Source of the DNA: Agromyces subbeticus DSM 16689
GTDB taxonomy: Bacteria; Actinomycetota; Actinomycetes; Actinomycetales; Microbacteriaceae
Direction: 5' to 3'
Assembly (NCBI RefSeq): GCF_000421565.1
Contig: NZ_ATXG01000011.1
Location: forward strand, 81,293 to 145,292
DNA length: 64,000 nt
The notes beneath the pieces are model-generated. The model was not told where the DNA came from and did not search any database. It saw only the letters and a list, made by a program, of their open reading frames with translations. Positions 9,284-16,527 of the stretch are shown here, one piece after another (the stretch's first letter is position 1; each line of letters begins with the position of its first letter). A program made the translations under genes and the position numbers.

Positions 9284-9362
9284 CGCGGGTCTCCTTCGCT
9301 CACGCCCATCCTGCCGCGCCCCACGGCGGTCGGCGCTCAACCGAGGCGCTCAACCGAGCATC

Positions 9363-10283
9363 TCAACCCAGCAGCAGCGCCACCGCGAAGAGCACCGGAA
9401 CCGAGCCGACGGTCGTGAGGAACACCGTGTCGCGAGCCACGACCTCGGCCGTCTCGTAGCGCTGCGCGAAGTTGAAGACGTTCTGCGCTGTGGGCAGGGC
9501 GGCCAGCACCGTCACGGCGTAGAGCTCGATGCCGTCGAGCCCGAAGACGAAGCGGCCGACGGCCCACGCTGCCACGGGCATCGCGACGAGTTTCAGCACG
9601 GTCGCGAGCAGCACCTCGCGGCGGCCGCTGCCGGCCTCGAAGAGCCGCTGCCCGTGCAGCGAGAGCCCGTAGGCGATGAGCATGAGCGGCACCGCGGCGT
9701 GGCCGATGAGCTCGATCGGCTCGAGCACGATCGGCGGCAACTCGAGGCCGGAGACCGAGACCAGCACGCCCGCGAGCGAGCCGACGATGATCGGGTTCGT
9801 GACCGTGGTGCGCACGATCGCCGCGACCGAGGTGTGGCCGTTCACGCGAGCACCGAGCACCGCGAGCGCCACCGGCGCGAAGAGCAGCAGTTGCAGCAGC
9901 ACGACGGGCGCCGAGTAGGCCGCGTCGCCGAGCATGTAGACGGCGATCGGGATGCCGAAGTTGTTGCCGTTGACGTATCCAGACGCGAGCGAGCCGATGA
10001 CCGTGCGCTCGAGGCTCGAACGCCAGACGAGCATCGCCACGAGCCCGAAGAGCAGCATCATCGCGGCCGCCGCGATCGCCGAGACCGGCAGCAGTGCGGA
10101 GAAGAGCGCGCCCACATCGGCCGTGGCGAGCACCGAGAACAGCAAAAACGGCGCCAGCACGTTGAAGTTCAGCCGGGCGAGCATGGGCTTCGCCTCGGGG
10201 CCGAGCACGCCCGTGCGGCCGGCGATCCAGCCGACGAACACGGCGAGCGCGATGACCGCGAACCCGGTGAAGATCTGGATCAC
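9363..10283 (-). CDS. AEC-family (auxin efflux carrier type) transporter
   Basis: Integral membrane protein of 306 residues with about ten helices in two similar halves, as in the AEC/BART superfamily. Recognisable segments are LNFNVLAPFLLFSVL near the N-terminus, SGYVNGNNFGIPIAVYMLG in the middle and VLAALPTAQNVFNFAQRY near the end; the N-x-G-x-P and P-T-A-Q-N motifs are typical. Bacterial members export or exchange malonate, malate or other small organic acids, but the substrate cannot be told. The GTG start at 10283 is preceded by GAAGGGG at about 10 nt; a GTG 9 nt further upstream is too close to that site. Confidence 0.85.
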   Translation of the reverse strand: MIQIFTGFAVIALAVFVGWIAGRTGVLGPEAKPMLARLNFNVLAPFLLFSVLATADVGALFSALLPVSAIAAAAMMLLFGLVAMLVWRSSLERTVIGSLASGYVNGNNFGIPIAVYMLGDAAYSAPVVLLQLLLFAPVALAVLGARVNGHTSVAAIVRTTVTNPIIVGSLAGVLVSVSGLELPPIVLEPIELIGHAAVPLMLIAYGLSLHGQRLFEAGSGRREVLLATVLKLVAMPVAAWAVGRFVFGLDGIELYAVTVLAALPTAQNVFNFAQRYETAEVVARDTVFLTTVGSVPVLFAVALLLG

Positions 10284-10349
10284 GCTCGGCACGCCCCTTC
10301 GTCGGGGTGCTGCACGGCGCTCATCGCCTTCGACCCTACCGGTGATGAC

Positions 10350-10379
10350 GATGGGCGCCCGGTCTCCCGGACGCCCATC
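10350..10379. terminator. Stem-loop terminator after the Ala-rich secreted-protein gene
   Basis: Arms GATGGGCG (10350-10357) and CGCCCATC (10372-10379), with further pairing of CCGG inside, 18 nt past the stop codon at 10397. No U-tract follows. Confidence 0.6.
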
Positions 10380-10396
10380 GACTGCGGTGCTCGCCG

Positions 10397-11203
10397 TTAC
10401 GCGTTGCAGCCCCACACATACTTGCCGTTGTAGTACACGGGGTGCATCTCCTTGCCGGTGCACGGACCGCAGTCCTCATCGCGAGGCGCAGCGGGCAGGC
10501 CCGGGTAGGACTCGGCGGTGTAGGGGTTCGCAGCGGCCTCCGCGGGAGCCTCGCCGGCACTGCCGGAGCTCGCTCCCGCGTCGGAACCCGATGCGGCGTC
10601 CGAGCTTTCCGACCACGACCCGGTGTCGTCGGACTGCTCGGCTGCCACTCGGGCGGCCTCGGCGGCGGCCTCGGCCGCGGCGGCCTCGGCCGCGACCTGC
10701 GCGGCGACCGCCTCGCGGTGAGCCGTGAGCGCTGCGGACAGCGCACCGTGCTCGGCCCGCAGCGATGCCACTGCCGTGGTGACGGCAGCGGCGGAGCCGC
10801 CCGAAGCCACCTCGGCGATCACGCCGTTGCGCAACGACACGAGGGTCGCCGCGGCACCGGCGCCGAGTTCGGCACCCGCCTCTGAGATGAGCCCGTGTGC
10901 ACCGTGCAGCGCACTCGTGGCGAAGCTCGTCGCCGCGGCATCCCGAATGCCGTTGACGTCGACGCCCGCGGCACCGATGCCGACGCGGTCGCCCACTTGC
11001 GCCACCGCGAGCTCGTGCGCCCTGGTGAGGTCGGCCGAGGCCCGCGCGCTCTGCGCCTGACTGGCCACGCCGAGCGTGACCACGATCAGGCCGGCGAACG
11101 CGAGGCCGAGCATTCGATGCACCTGGGTGCGACTCTTGCGGCCCCCGAGTTGCAGGGCCGTCGCCCCCTCATGGTCGAACGCCATGTCTCGTCGAGTGAT
11201 CAT
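10397..11203 (-). CDS. Membrane-anchored Ala-rich coiled-coil protein with Cys-containing C-terminus
   Basis: Protein of 268 residues, family not recognised. A basic N-terminus is followed by one membrane helix at about 31-48 (MLGLAFAGLIVVTLGVAS), probably an uncleaved anchor or signal. Residues about 50-205 are very rich in Ala, Glu and Arg with heptad-like spacing (AAQVAAEAAAAEAAAEAAR), suggesting a long coiled coil outside the cell. A Ser/Gly/Asp linker follows. The end has three cysteines in DEDCGPCTGKEMHPVYYNGK and WGCNA, which may form a small disulfide-linked module. The start was chosen for AAGGAAGG 5-7 nt upstream. The gene ends at a stem-loop. Confidence 0.75.
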   Translation of the reverse strand: MITRRDMAFDHEGATALQLGGRKSRTQVHRMLGLAFAGLIVVTLGVASQAQSARASADLTRAHELAVAQVGDRVGIGAAGVDVNGIRDAAATSFATSALHGAHGLISEAGAELGAGAAATLVSLRNGVIAEVASGGSAAAVTTAVASLRAEHGALSAALTAHREAVAAQVAAEAAAAEAAAEAARVAAEQSDDTGSWSESSDAASGSDAGASSGSAGEAPAEAAANPYTAESYPGLPAAPRDEDCGPCTGKEMHPVYYNGKYVWGCNA

Positions 11204-11523
11204 TCGATTCCTTCCTTCATACGACCGATGTTGCGATCTGAGCCCGTCGTGTCGACGGGTCGAAGGAGGGAGATGTGGCGACCCCGCGGTCTCGTGCAGC
11301 ACCGAGCAGGCCTGCGCCCCCACGGTGCCCCGATGTCGTCACTGTCAGCCCCCCGCTAACACCACACTCGTGAGCGTATCGACGTTGCGGGGTGTTCGGG
11401 GGGAGTTCTCGAATTTTCGCCGTGGCGTGGTCGCTCGCTCAGGACCACTCGTATCGCGCAGGACACTCGATATCCACGGTCCCGTGCGACACGAGTGGTC
11501 CCGATCGGGGGCGAGTCAGCGGG
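11204..11523. other. Intergenic region of 320 nt
   Basis: It separates the Ala-rich protein gene (start 11203) from the aldo/keto reductase (stop 11524), both on the minus strand. It holds the ribosome site of the former, presumably its promoter (TACGCT near 11381 on the minus strand is a weak -10 candidate), and the long inverted repeat at 11442-11501. No coding potential was found. Confidence 0.6.
11442..11501. repeat. Long inverted repeat downstream of the aldo/keto reductase gene
   Basis: Arms GGACCACTCGT (11442-11452) and ACGAGTGGTCC (11491-11501) pair perfectly over 11 bp, with a 38-nt interior that can pair further only imperfectly. It lies 23 nt past the reductase stop, so it may act as terminator or as a copy of a dispersed palindromic element. 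Confidence 0.6.
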
Positions 11524-12513
11524 CTACCAGCGCTCGTGCACCGAGGGGCGGATGTCGCGGTCGTAGAGGTCTCGCACGACGGCGTCGACCGAAGCCGGCA
11601 GGTGCAGCGACCCGGCCGCGGCGTTCGAGCGCGCCTGCTCGGGCGAACGGGCACCGGGAATCACCGAGCTCACGCCGGGCTGCGCCGCGATCCAGGCGAG
11701 GGCGGCCTGCGCCGTCGTCGCAGCGGGCACGGCCTCACGGGCCACCGCGGCGAACTCGGCGGCGGCGCGCACGCCCGTCTCGTAGTCGACGCCCGAGAAG
11801 GTCTCGCCCACGTCGAAGGACTCGCCGTGCCGGTTGTAGGTGCGGTGGTCGTTCGCGGCGAAGAGCGTCTCGCTCGTGTACCGCCCCGAGAGCAGCCCGC
11901 TCGCGAGCGGAACCCGGGCGATGATGCCGACGCCGGCCGCGTCGGCGGCCGGCAGCACCTCGTCGAGCGGCTTCAGCCGGAACGCGTTCAGAATGATCTG
12001 CACGGATGCCACGTGCGGCCGAGCGATCGCGGCGAGGGCCTCGTCGACCCGCTCGACGCTGACGCCGTAGTTCGTGATCGCACCCTCGGCGACGAGCGCG
12101 TCGAGCGCGTCGTAGACGGCGTCGTCGCCGTAGACCGACGTCGGCGGGCAGTGCAGCTGCACGAGGTCGAGCGTGTCGACGCCGAGGTTCGCCCGCGAGC
12201 GGTCGGTCCACGCCCGGTAGTTCGCGAGCGAGTAGTTGGCGTGCTCCTGCGGCATCCGTCGCCCCATCTTGGTGGCGACCGTGACGCCCGAGTCGGGGTT
12301 CGCCCGAAGCCAGGTGCCGATGAGCGATTCGCTACGACCATCGCCGTACACGTCGGCGGTGTCGAAGAAGGTGACGCCCGCCGCGTATGCGGCGTCGAGC
12401 ACGGCGAGCGCGTCGGCCTCGTCGACCTCGCCCCAGTCGGCGCCGAGCTGCCAGGTGCCGAGTCCGATGATCGAGACGGTGCGGCCGGTGCGGCCGAGGG
12501 TGCGAGTCTGCAT
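11524..12513 (-). CDS. Aldo/keto reductase
   Basis: NADPH-dependent oxidoreductase of 329 residues with the (beta/alpha)8 fold. The catalytic tetrad is visible: Asp and Tyr in FFDTADVYGDGRSE, Lys in VTVATKMGRR and His in LDLVQLHCPP. The C-terminal cofactor segment SVIPGARSPEQARSNAAA is typical. It belongs to the large bacterial group annotated as general stress or YajO/Tas-like reductases; the carbonyl substrate is not predictable. The frame is open far upstream into the PhzF region, but homology begins at MQTRTLGRTGRTVS. Confidence 0.9.
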   Translation of the reverse strand: MQTRTLGRTGRTVSIIGLGTWQLGADWGEVDEADALAVLDAAYAAGVTFFDTADVYGDGRSESLIGTWLRANPDSGVTVATKMGRRMPQEHANYSLANYRAWTDRSRANLGVDTLDLVQLHCPPTSVYGDDAVYDALDALVAEGAITNYGVSVERVDEALAAIARPHVASVQIILNAFRLKPLDEVLPAADAAGVGIIARVPLASGLLSGRYTSETLFAANDHRTYNRHGESFDVGETFSGVDYETGVRAAAEFAAVAREAVPAATTAQAALAWIAAQPGVSSVIPGARSPEQARSNAAAGSLHLPASVDAVVRDLYDRDIRPSVHERW

Positions 12514-12617
12514 GGTGCTCCAAGTGGTGAGGTGCGTGCGGGTGGATCGTGATGAATCAGTGGTGACGGTGGTGGCAATGGCACCGGACCGCGAGTTGGA
12601 TGCTGGGCGCTGGGCGC

Positions 12618-13526
12618 TCAAGCGCCGGTCGGCGCCGTGATCGGCACGGCTCGCCCGCTCACGACGATGCCGCCGCTCGCCGGGATGTCGACCGTGAGCT
12701 CGCCCGGCCGGCCGACGTGCCGGCCCTGCTCGATCACGATTCGGGCGGGCGGTTCGACGAGTCCGAGGCCGCGCAGATACCCGCCGACCGCGGCAGCGGC
12801 GGAACCGGTGGCCGGGTCTTCGGTGATGCGCCCGACGGGGAAGAGGTTGCGCGCCCCGAAGCGTTGCGGCGGGACGACTGGGCCGGTGTCGGCGTCGGCC
12901 GCAGCGAGCGGGTGCAGCACGGTGATGGTCGCCGGCCAGCCCTGTGCGTCCATGAAGGCTCGCACGGCCGTGGGCTCGAAGCCGAACCCGTCGAACACGG
13001 CGGACTCGGCGATCACGAGCACCGGATGCCAGTTGCCCGCGAAGGCGAGTCGCGGCGGGTACCGTTCGGCGATCTGCGAGCGGTCGAGGCCGAGCAGGTC
13101 GAGCAGTGCGTCGAGCACGAACTCGGGAATCGGCGCGAGTTGCGTATCGACGCTCGTGAACGCCGCGCGGATGCCGCCGTCGGGGTGCTCGCTCGTCTCG
13201 ATGACGATCTCGCCGACGGGCGTCGAGAATCGCACCGTGCGTGCTCCTGCACCGACGCCGTCTCGCGCTGCGAGGGCCACCGCGGTCGCGACGGTGGCGT
13301 GCCCGCAGAACGGCACCTCGGCGATCGGCGAGAAGTACCGAACGACGTGCGCGTCGCCGGCGCGGCCGGTCACGAACGCGGTCTCGGCGTCGTCGACCTC
13401 TGCGGCGATGCGCTGCATGGCCGCGTCGTCGAGCGCCGACGCATCGAGCACGACGCCGGCCGGGTTGCCGCCCGACGCATCGCCGGTGAACGCCGCGTAG
13501 CGGAGTACCTGTGGAGATTCGGTCAT
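12618..13526 (-). CDS. PhzF-family protein
   Basis: Protein of 302 residues of the PhzF (diaminopimelate-epimerase fold) family. N-terminal GGNPAGVVLDA, the catalytic glutamate in DDAETAFVTG, CGHATVATAVALA and the late DPATGSAAAAVGGYLRG motif are all present. PhzF itself isomerises a phenazine precursor, but no other phenazine gene is near, so this is one of the many stand-alone paralogues of unknown substrate. It is divergent from the GyrI-like gene at 13604 with only 77 nt between them. The start follows CAGCAT by 6 nt, without a ribosome site. Confidence 0.88.
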   Translation of the reverse strand: MTESPQVLRYAAFTGDASGGNPAGVVLDASALDDAAMQRIAAEVDDAETAFVTGRAGDAHVVRYFSPIAEVPFCGHATVATAVALAARDGVGAGARTVRFSTPVGEIVIETSEHPDGGIRAAFTSVDTQLAPIPEFVLDALLDLLGLDRSQIAERYPPRLAFAGNWHPVLVIAESAVFDGFGFEPTAVRAFMDAQGWPATITVLHPLAAADADTGPVVPPQRFGARNLFPVGRITEDPATGSAAAAVGGYLRGLGLVEPPARIVIEQGRHVGRPGELTVDIPASGGIVVSGRAVPITAPTGA

Positions 13527-13603
13527 GTCTCGATGCTGTCATGAGCACGCCGGAGCGTGCATCACGTCCGCCGATGTCGCCGGGCGGTGCCAGACTGGCC
13601 GGC
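13527..13603. promoter_or_regulatory. Divergent pair of leaderless-type promoters
   Basis: CAGCAT (minus strand, 13533-13538) lies 6 nt before the PhzF ATG, and CAGACT (13591-13596) lies 7 nt before the ATG at 13604. Both fit -10 elements that start transcription at the start codon. Confidence 0.45.
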
Positions 13604-14215
13604 ATGGCGGCGAAGTACGATCCCAAGCGCGAGATCTCGAGCTACACCGCACGATCGGGGCGCTTCGACGTCATCGACGTGCCCGAGCTCGCGTACTGCA
13701 TGATCGACGGTCATGGCGACCCCAACACCGCGCCCGAATACGCCGCGGCCGTCGAGGCGCTCTACGCCATCTCGTACACGGTGAAGTTCCGCAGCAAGCG
13801 CGAGCTCGACCGCGACTACGTCGTGGGCCCGCTCGAGGGTCTCTGGAGCGCCGACGACCCTTCGACGTTCGTCACGCGCGAGAAGTCGGCGTGGTCGTGG
13901 ACCATGATGATCTGGCAACCCGACTGGCTCACGTCCGAGCTCGTCGCCGAGGCGACGTCGGCTGCCACGGCCAAGGCCGCAGCCGCCGAGCGAGTGCGGT
14001 TCGAGCGACTCACCGAGGGGCGGTCGGTGCAGACCCTGCACCTCGGCTCCTACGACGACGAAGGGCCAACGCTCGCTCGGCTGCACGACGAGTTCATGCC
14101 AGAGCACGGACTGCGCTTCAACGGCCGGCACCACGAGGTCTACCTCGGCGACCCGCGGCGCACAGCCCCCGAGAAGCTGCGCACCATCTTGCGGCAGCCG
14201 GTCGCCGAGGGCTGA
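13604..14215 (+). CDS. GyrI-like small-molecule-binding domain protein
   Basis: Protein of 203 residues of the GyrI-like (SOUL/AraC effector-domain fold) family. The start KYDPKREISSYTARSG with VIDVPELAYCMIDGHGDPNT is characteristic of the stand-alone form. Later segments are YAISYTVKF, YVVGPLEGLW and the C-terminal HHEVYLGDPRRTAPEKLRTI. Related proteins bind, and some hydrolyse, cyclic or hydrophobic small molecules. No DNA-binding domain is present. The start was set at the family start, 7 nt after a CAGACT element; upstream ATG codons at 13541 and 13574 are less likely. Confidence 0.8.
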   Translation: MAAKYDPKREISSYTARSGRFDVIDVPELAYCMIDGHGDPNTAPEYAAAVEALYAISYTVKFRSKRELDRDYVVGPLEGLWSADDPSTFVTREKSAWSWTMMIWQPDWLTSELVAEATSAATAKAAAAERVRFERLTEGRSVQTLHLGSYDDEGPTLARLHDEFMPEHGLRFNGRHHEVYLGDPRRTAPEKLRTILRQPVAEG

Positions 14216-14309
14216 ACCGGCCGATCGCGGCTCGCGCCACGCCCGGCCGGCGGCGCCGAACTCAGTGCTCCTGATCGGCGCCGAACCGCCCGCGAGCCTC
14301 GACCGGAAT

Positions 14310-14702
14310 CTACGGCTGCTCGGCACGGGCCTTGATCTGCTGCACGACCCACGTGTTGCCGTCGAGATCGGCGAAGCCGAAGAAGGTGCCGCCGTCGCGC
14401 GGGTCGAAGCCGGTGATCTCACCCGCCTCGATGCCCCGGCTCAGCAGCTCTTCGCGGGCGGCGACGGCGTCGGCGACCACGAGCTGCAGGCCGTGCATCG
14501 AGCCCGGTGCCATCTCGTTCTGCGAGGGAAGCGAGCCGATCACGATCGAGCAACCCGAGCCCCGCGGGGTGAGTTGCGCAACGTGCATGTGCTCGTTCGT
14601 GGTCTCGTGATCGAGGTCGAATCCCACCTTGTCGCGGTAGAACTCGATCGCGCGGCCGAGGTCGCTCACCGGAACGATGACGACTTCAAGTGTCCAGTCC
14701 AT
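14310..14702 (-). CDS. VOC-family (glyoxalase/bleomycin-resistance fold) protein
   Basis: Protein of 130 residues with two beta-alpha-beta-beta-beta modules: LEVVIVPVSDLGRAIEFYRD at the start and MHGLQLVVADAVAAREELL in the second half, ending in FFGFADLDGNTWVVQQ. This is the single-domain VOC type that usually works as a dimer binding a metal or a small molecule. The exact reaction is not evident. GGAG lies 9 nt before the start at 14702. Confidence 0.85.
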   Translation of the reverse strand: MDWTLEVVIVPVSDLGRAIEFYRDKVGFDLDHETTNEHMHVAQLTPRGSGCSIVIGSLPSQNEMAPGSMHGLQLVVADAVAAREELLSRGIEAGEITGFDPRDGGTFFGFADLDGNTWVVQQIKARAEQP

Positions 14703-14753
14703 GACGTGATCTCCATTCACTTGGTCGGTGCTCGCTACTGCGGGCTGCGGGTG

Positions 14754-14813
14754 CTCGAGTGGGCGAATTTGGTCGTGTTCGATCGCGAAATCGACCAACT
14801 TCGCCCACTCGAG
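14754..14813. repeat. Large hairpin after the ArsR-SRPBCC operon
   Basis: Two 22-nt arms (14754-14775 and 14792-14813) are inverted copies with a single mismatch, around a 16-nt loop. The arms begin CTCGAGTGGGCGAA and end TTCGCCCACTCGAG. The position, 34 nt past the SRPBCC stop codon, fits a terminator; the unusual length suggests a palindromic repeat element. Confidence 0.75.
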
Positions 14814-14846
14814 GCATGAATCGGGCGGATCGAGTGGATCCGGCAC

Positions 14847-15320
14847 TCAGGCGGCGAGCACGCCGTCGAGGCGCTCGTAGCCTTCGCGCAGTCCCAGCTC
14901 CATGTTCGACTGCACCATGCCGTCGCGTGCCTCGACGCTCGGGTAGGTGGAGTGGATGCGGAGCTTGGTGCGCCCGTTGCCGAGGTCTTCGAACGTCATG
15001 GCCTCGATGGCCACGACGTCGGGAAAGCCCTCGAACTCGAAGGTCTGGATCGCGAACTCGTTCTCGCGCACCGAGTGGAAGGTGCCGTTGAACGCGTAGG
15101 TCTCGCCGTCGGTGCCCGTGTGCAGGTAGCGGTACCCGCCCTGCGGCACGAAGTCCCAGCGCTCGATCTGCATCTCGTAGCCGTTCGGGCCGAGCCACTG
15201 CTTGACGAGCTCTGGATCGCGGTGCGCGTTGAAGAGGGCGGCGACGGGAGCGTCGAACTCGCGCTCGATGTCGATGAAGGGCAGCCCCTCGGGGACGGTG
15301 ATGGTGACGGGGTTCGTCAT
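14847..15320 (-). CDS. SRPBCC-domain (AHSA1-like) protein
   Basis: Protein of 157 residues with the START/Bet v1-like fold: IDIEREFDAPVAALFNAHRD, LVKQWLGPNGY and the final helix GMVQSNMELGLREGYERLDG. AHSA1-like proteins of this kind bind hydrophobic ligands and are commonly co-transcribed with an ArsR regulator, as here. The start overlaps the regulator stop by 4 nt (ATGA), so translation is coupled. Ligand and role are unknown. Confidence 0.9.
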   Translation of the reverse strand: MTNPVTITVPEGLPFIDIEREFDAPVAALFNAHRDPELVKQWLGPNGYEMQIERWDFVPQGGYRYLHTGTDGETYAFNGTFHSVRENEFAIQTFEFEGFPDVVAIEAMTFEDLGNGRTKLRIHSTYPSVEARDGMVQSNMELGLREGYERLDGVLAA

Positions 15321-15769
15321 TGTTCCGACTCTTTCGTGTTGGTGCCGGCGGGCTCGCCGGCAGCGGAGGTGACAGTGCTGCCGCCGCGAGACTCGGTGAG
15401 TACGTCACGGGCGACGGATGCCGCGGCGTCGTGGCCGCGGTCGGTGGCGAGCAGCGCGTCCAATGCGCGGAACTGCTGCTCGTGGATCAACCGGTAGCGG
15501 TCGATCCACGCGGTGAGCGCTTCGAGCTGGGCCGCCTCGAGGTGCACGGGTCGGCGCTGAGCATCGCGGGTTCGCGTGACGAGCCCGGCGTGCTCGAGCA
15601 CCTGGATGTGCTTCGACACGGCCTGCTTGGTGATCTGGAACGGTTCGGCGAGCTCGTTGACCGTGGCCGGCCCGCGGCTCAGGCGGGCGATGATGCCGCG
15701 GCGCACCGGGTCGGCCAGCGCCATGAAGGCCCGGTCGAGGCGGTCGTCTGCGCTCGGATCGACGATCAT
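15317..15769 (-). CDS. ArsR-family transcriptional regulator
   Basis: Winged-helix regulator of 150 residues. The DNA-binding domain is plain: FMALADPVRRGIIARLSRGP, TVNELAEPFQITKQAVSKHIQ and HAGLVTRTRD. The metal-binding cysteines of true arsenic sensors are missing, so it belongs to the ArsR subgroup paired with SRPBCC proteins. AAGGAG lies 6 nt before the start at 15769. It is transcribed from a strong promoter with an overlapping palindrome, which implies autorepression of the two-gene operon. Confidence 0.9.
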   Translation of the reverse strand: MIVDPSADDRLDRAFMALADPVRRGIIARLSRGPATVNELAEPFQITKQAVSKHIQVLEHAGLVTRTRDAQRRPVHLEAAQLEALTAWIDRYRLIHEQQFRALDALLATDRGHDAAASVARDVLTESRGGSTVTSAAGEPAGTNTKESEQ

Positions 15770-15798
15770 CACCTGCTCCTTTCTCAACCAATTCATTG

Positions 15799-15816
15799 AT
15801 CAACCATTTGGTTGAT
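15799..15816. promoter_or_regulatory. ArsR operator
   Basis: Perfect inverted repeat ATCAACC-ATTT-GGTTGAT overlapping the predicted transcription start; another half-site CAACCA lies at 15786-15791. Confidence 0.75.
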
Positions 15817-15820
15817 TACA

Positions 15821-15849
15821 ACTGTACGACGGTCGAATGCCGCTGTCAA
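15821..15849 (-). promoter_or_regulatory. Sigma-70-type promoter of the ArsR-SRPBCC operon
   Basis: On the minus strand, TTGACA (15844-15849), a 17-nt spacer and TACAGT (15821-15826). This is nearly ideal spacing and sequence; transcription would start near 15813, inside the operator. Confidence 0.8.
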
Positions 15850-15933
15850 CACCTCATCCCGTGAAGCCTTGCCGACCCGCCGCCGAGCGAGGAGGATGCC
15901 CTCACACGCACCGACACCTCGAAAGGCTGCATC

Positions 15934-16368
15934 ATGGTCACGCTCAACCCGTACCTCAACTTCCGCGACAACGCGCGGGAGGCGATGGAGTTCTACCACT
16001 CGGTATTCGGCGGGGAACTCACGTCGAGCACGTTCGCCGACTTCGGCCAAGCCGACGACCCCGCCGATGCCGACAAGATCATGCACAGTCAGCTCGAAGC
16101 GGAGAACGGCCTCGTCCTGATGGGCGCAGACACCCCGAGCTCGATGCCCGACCCGGGTTCGAGCGGGCCCATCTCGGTCTCGCTCTCCGGCGATGCCGGC
16201 GACGATGCCACGCTGCGCGGCTACTGGCAGAAGCTGCTCGACAGCGGCTCCGAGATCGTGCCGCTCGAGGTCGCTCCCTGGGGCGACGCCTTCGGCATGT
16301 GCACCGATCGCTACGGCATCACCTGGCTCGTGAACATCGGCGGCCCCGAAGGCACGCCGGTCGAGTAG
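15934..16368 (+). CDS. PhnB-like VOC-family protein
   Basis: Protein of 144 residues of the PhnB/3-demethylubiquinone-methyltransferase-like VOC group: LNPYLNFRDNAREAMEFYHS, VFGGELTSSTFADFG and WGDAFGMCTDRYGITWLVNI. Proteins of this group have no established reaction despite the PhnB name. GAAAGG lies 7 nt before the start. It is divergent from the ArsR operon but has no visible shared operator beyond that intergenic space. Confidence 0.88.
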   Translation: MVTLNPYLNFRDNAREAMEFYHSVFGGELTSSTFADFGQADDPADADKIMHSQLEAENGLVLMGADTPSSMPDPGSSGPISVSLSGDAGDDATLRGYWQKLLDSGSEIVPLEVAPWGDAFGMCTDRYGITWLVNIGGPEGTPVE

Positions 16369-16527
16369 GAGCGCCGGCGCAGTATCGAGACCAGCCCCAA
16401 CCCAGCCAGCGGTGAAGGCGCCGCTGTCAATCCCCTCGTGCTTGGGTTCGTCCGTGCGTACCGTGAATCGGTGTGACCGGCGTCGCGAGCATGGCGCCGG
16501 TCGGTCGCTCACCCGAAGGGCTGACTC

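Noticed and set aside
12618..13526. Phenazine biosynthesis cluster
   Set aside because: Only a PhzF homologue is present; stand-alone PhzF-like proteins are common and no other phz gene is near.
11524..13626. One 700-residue minus-strand protein joining PhzF region and aldo/keto reductase
   Set aside because: The first half is an out-of-frame reading of phzF. The reductase starts at 12513 and PhzF has its own frame.
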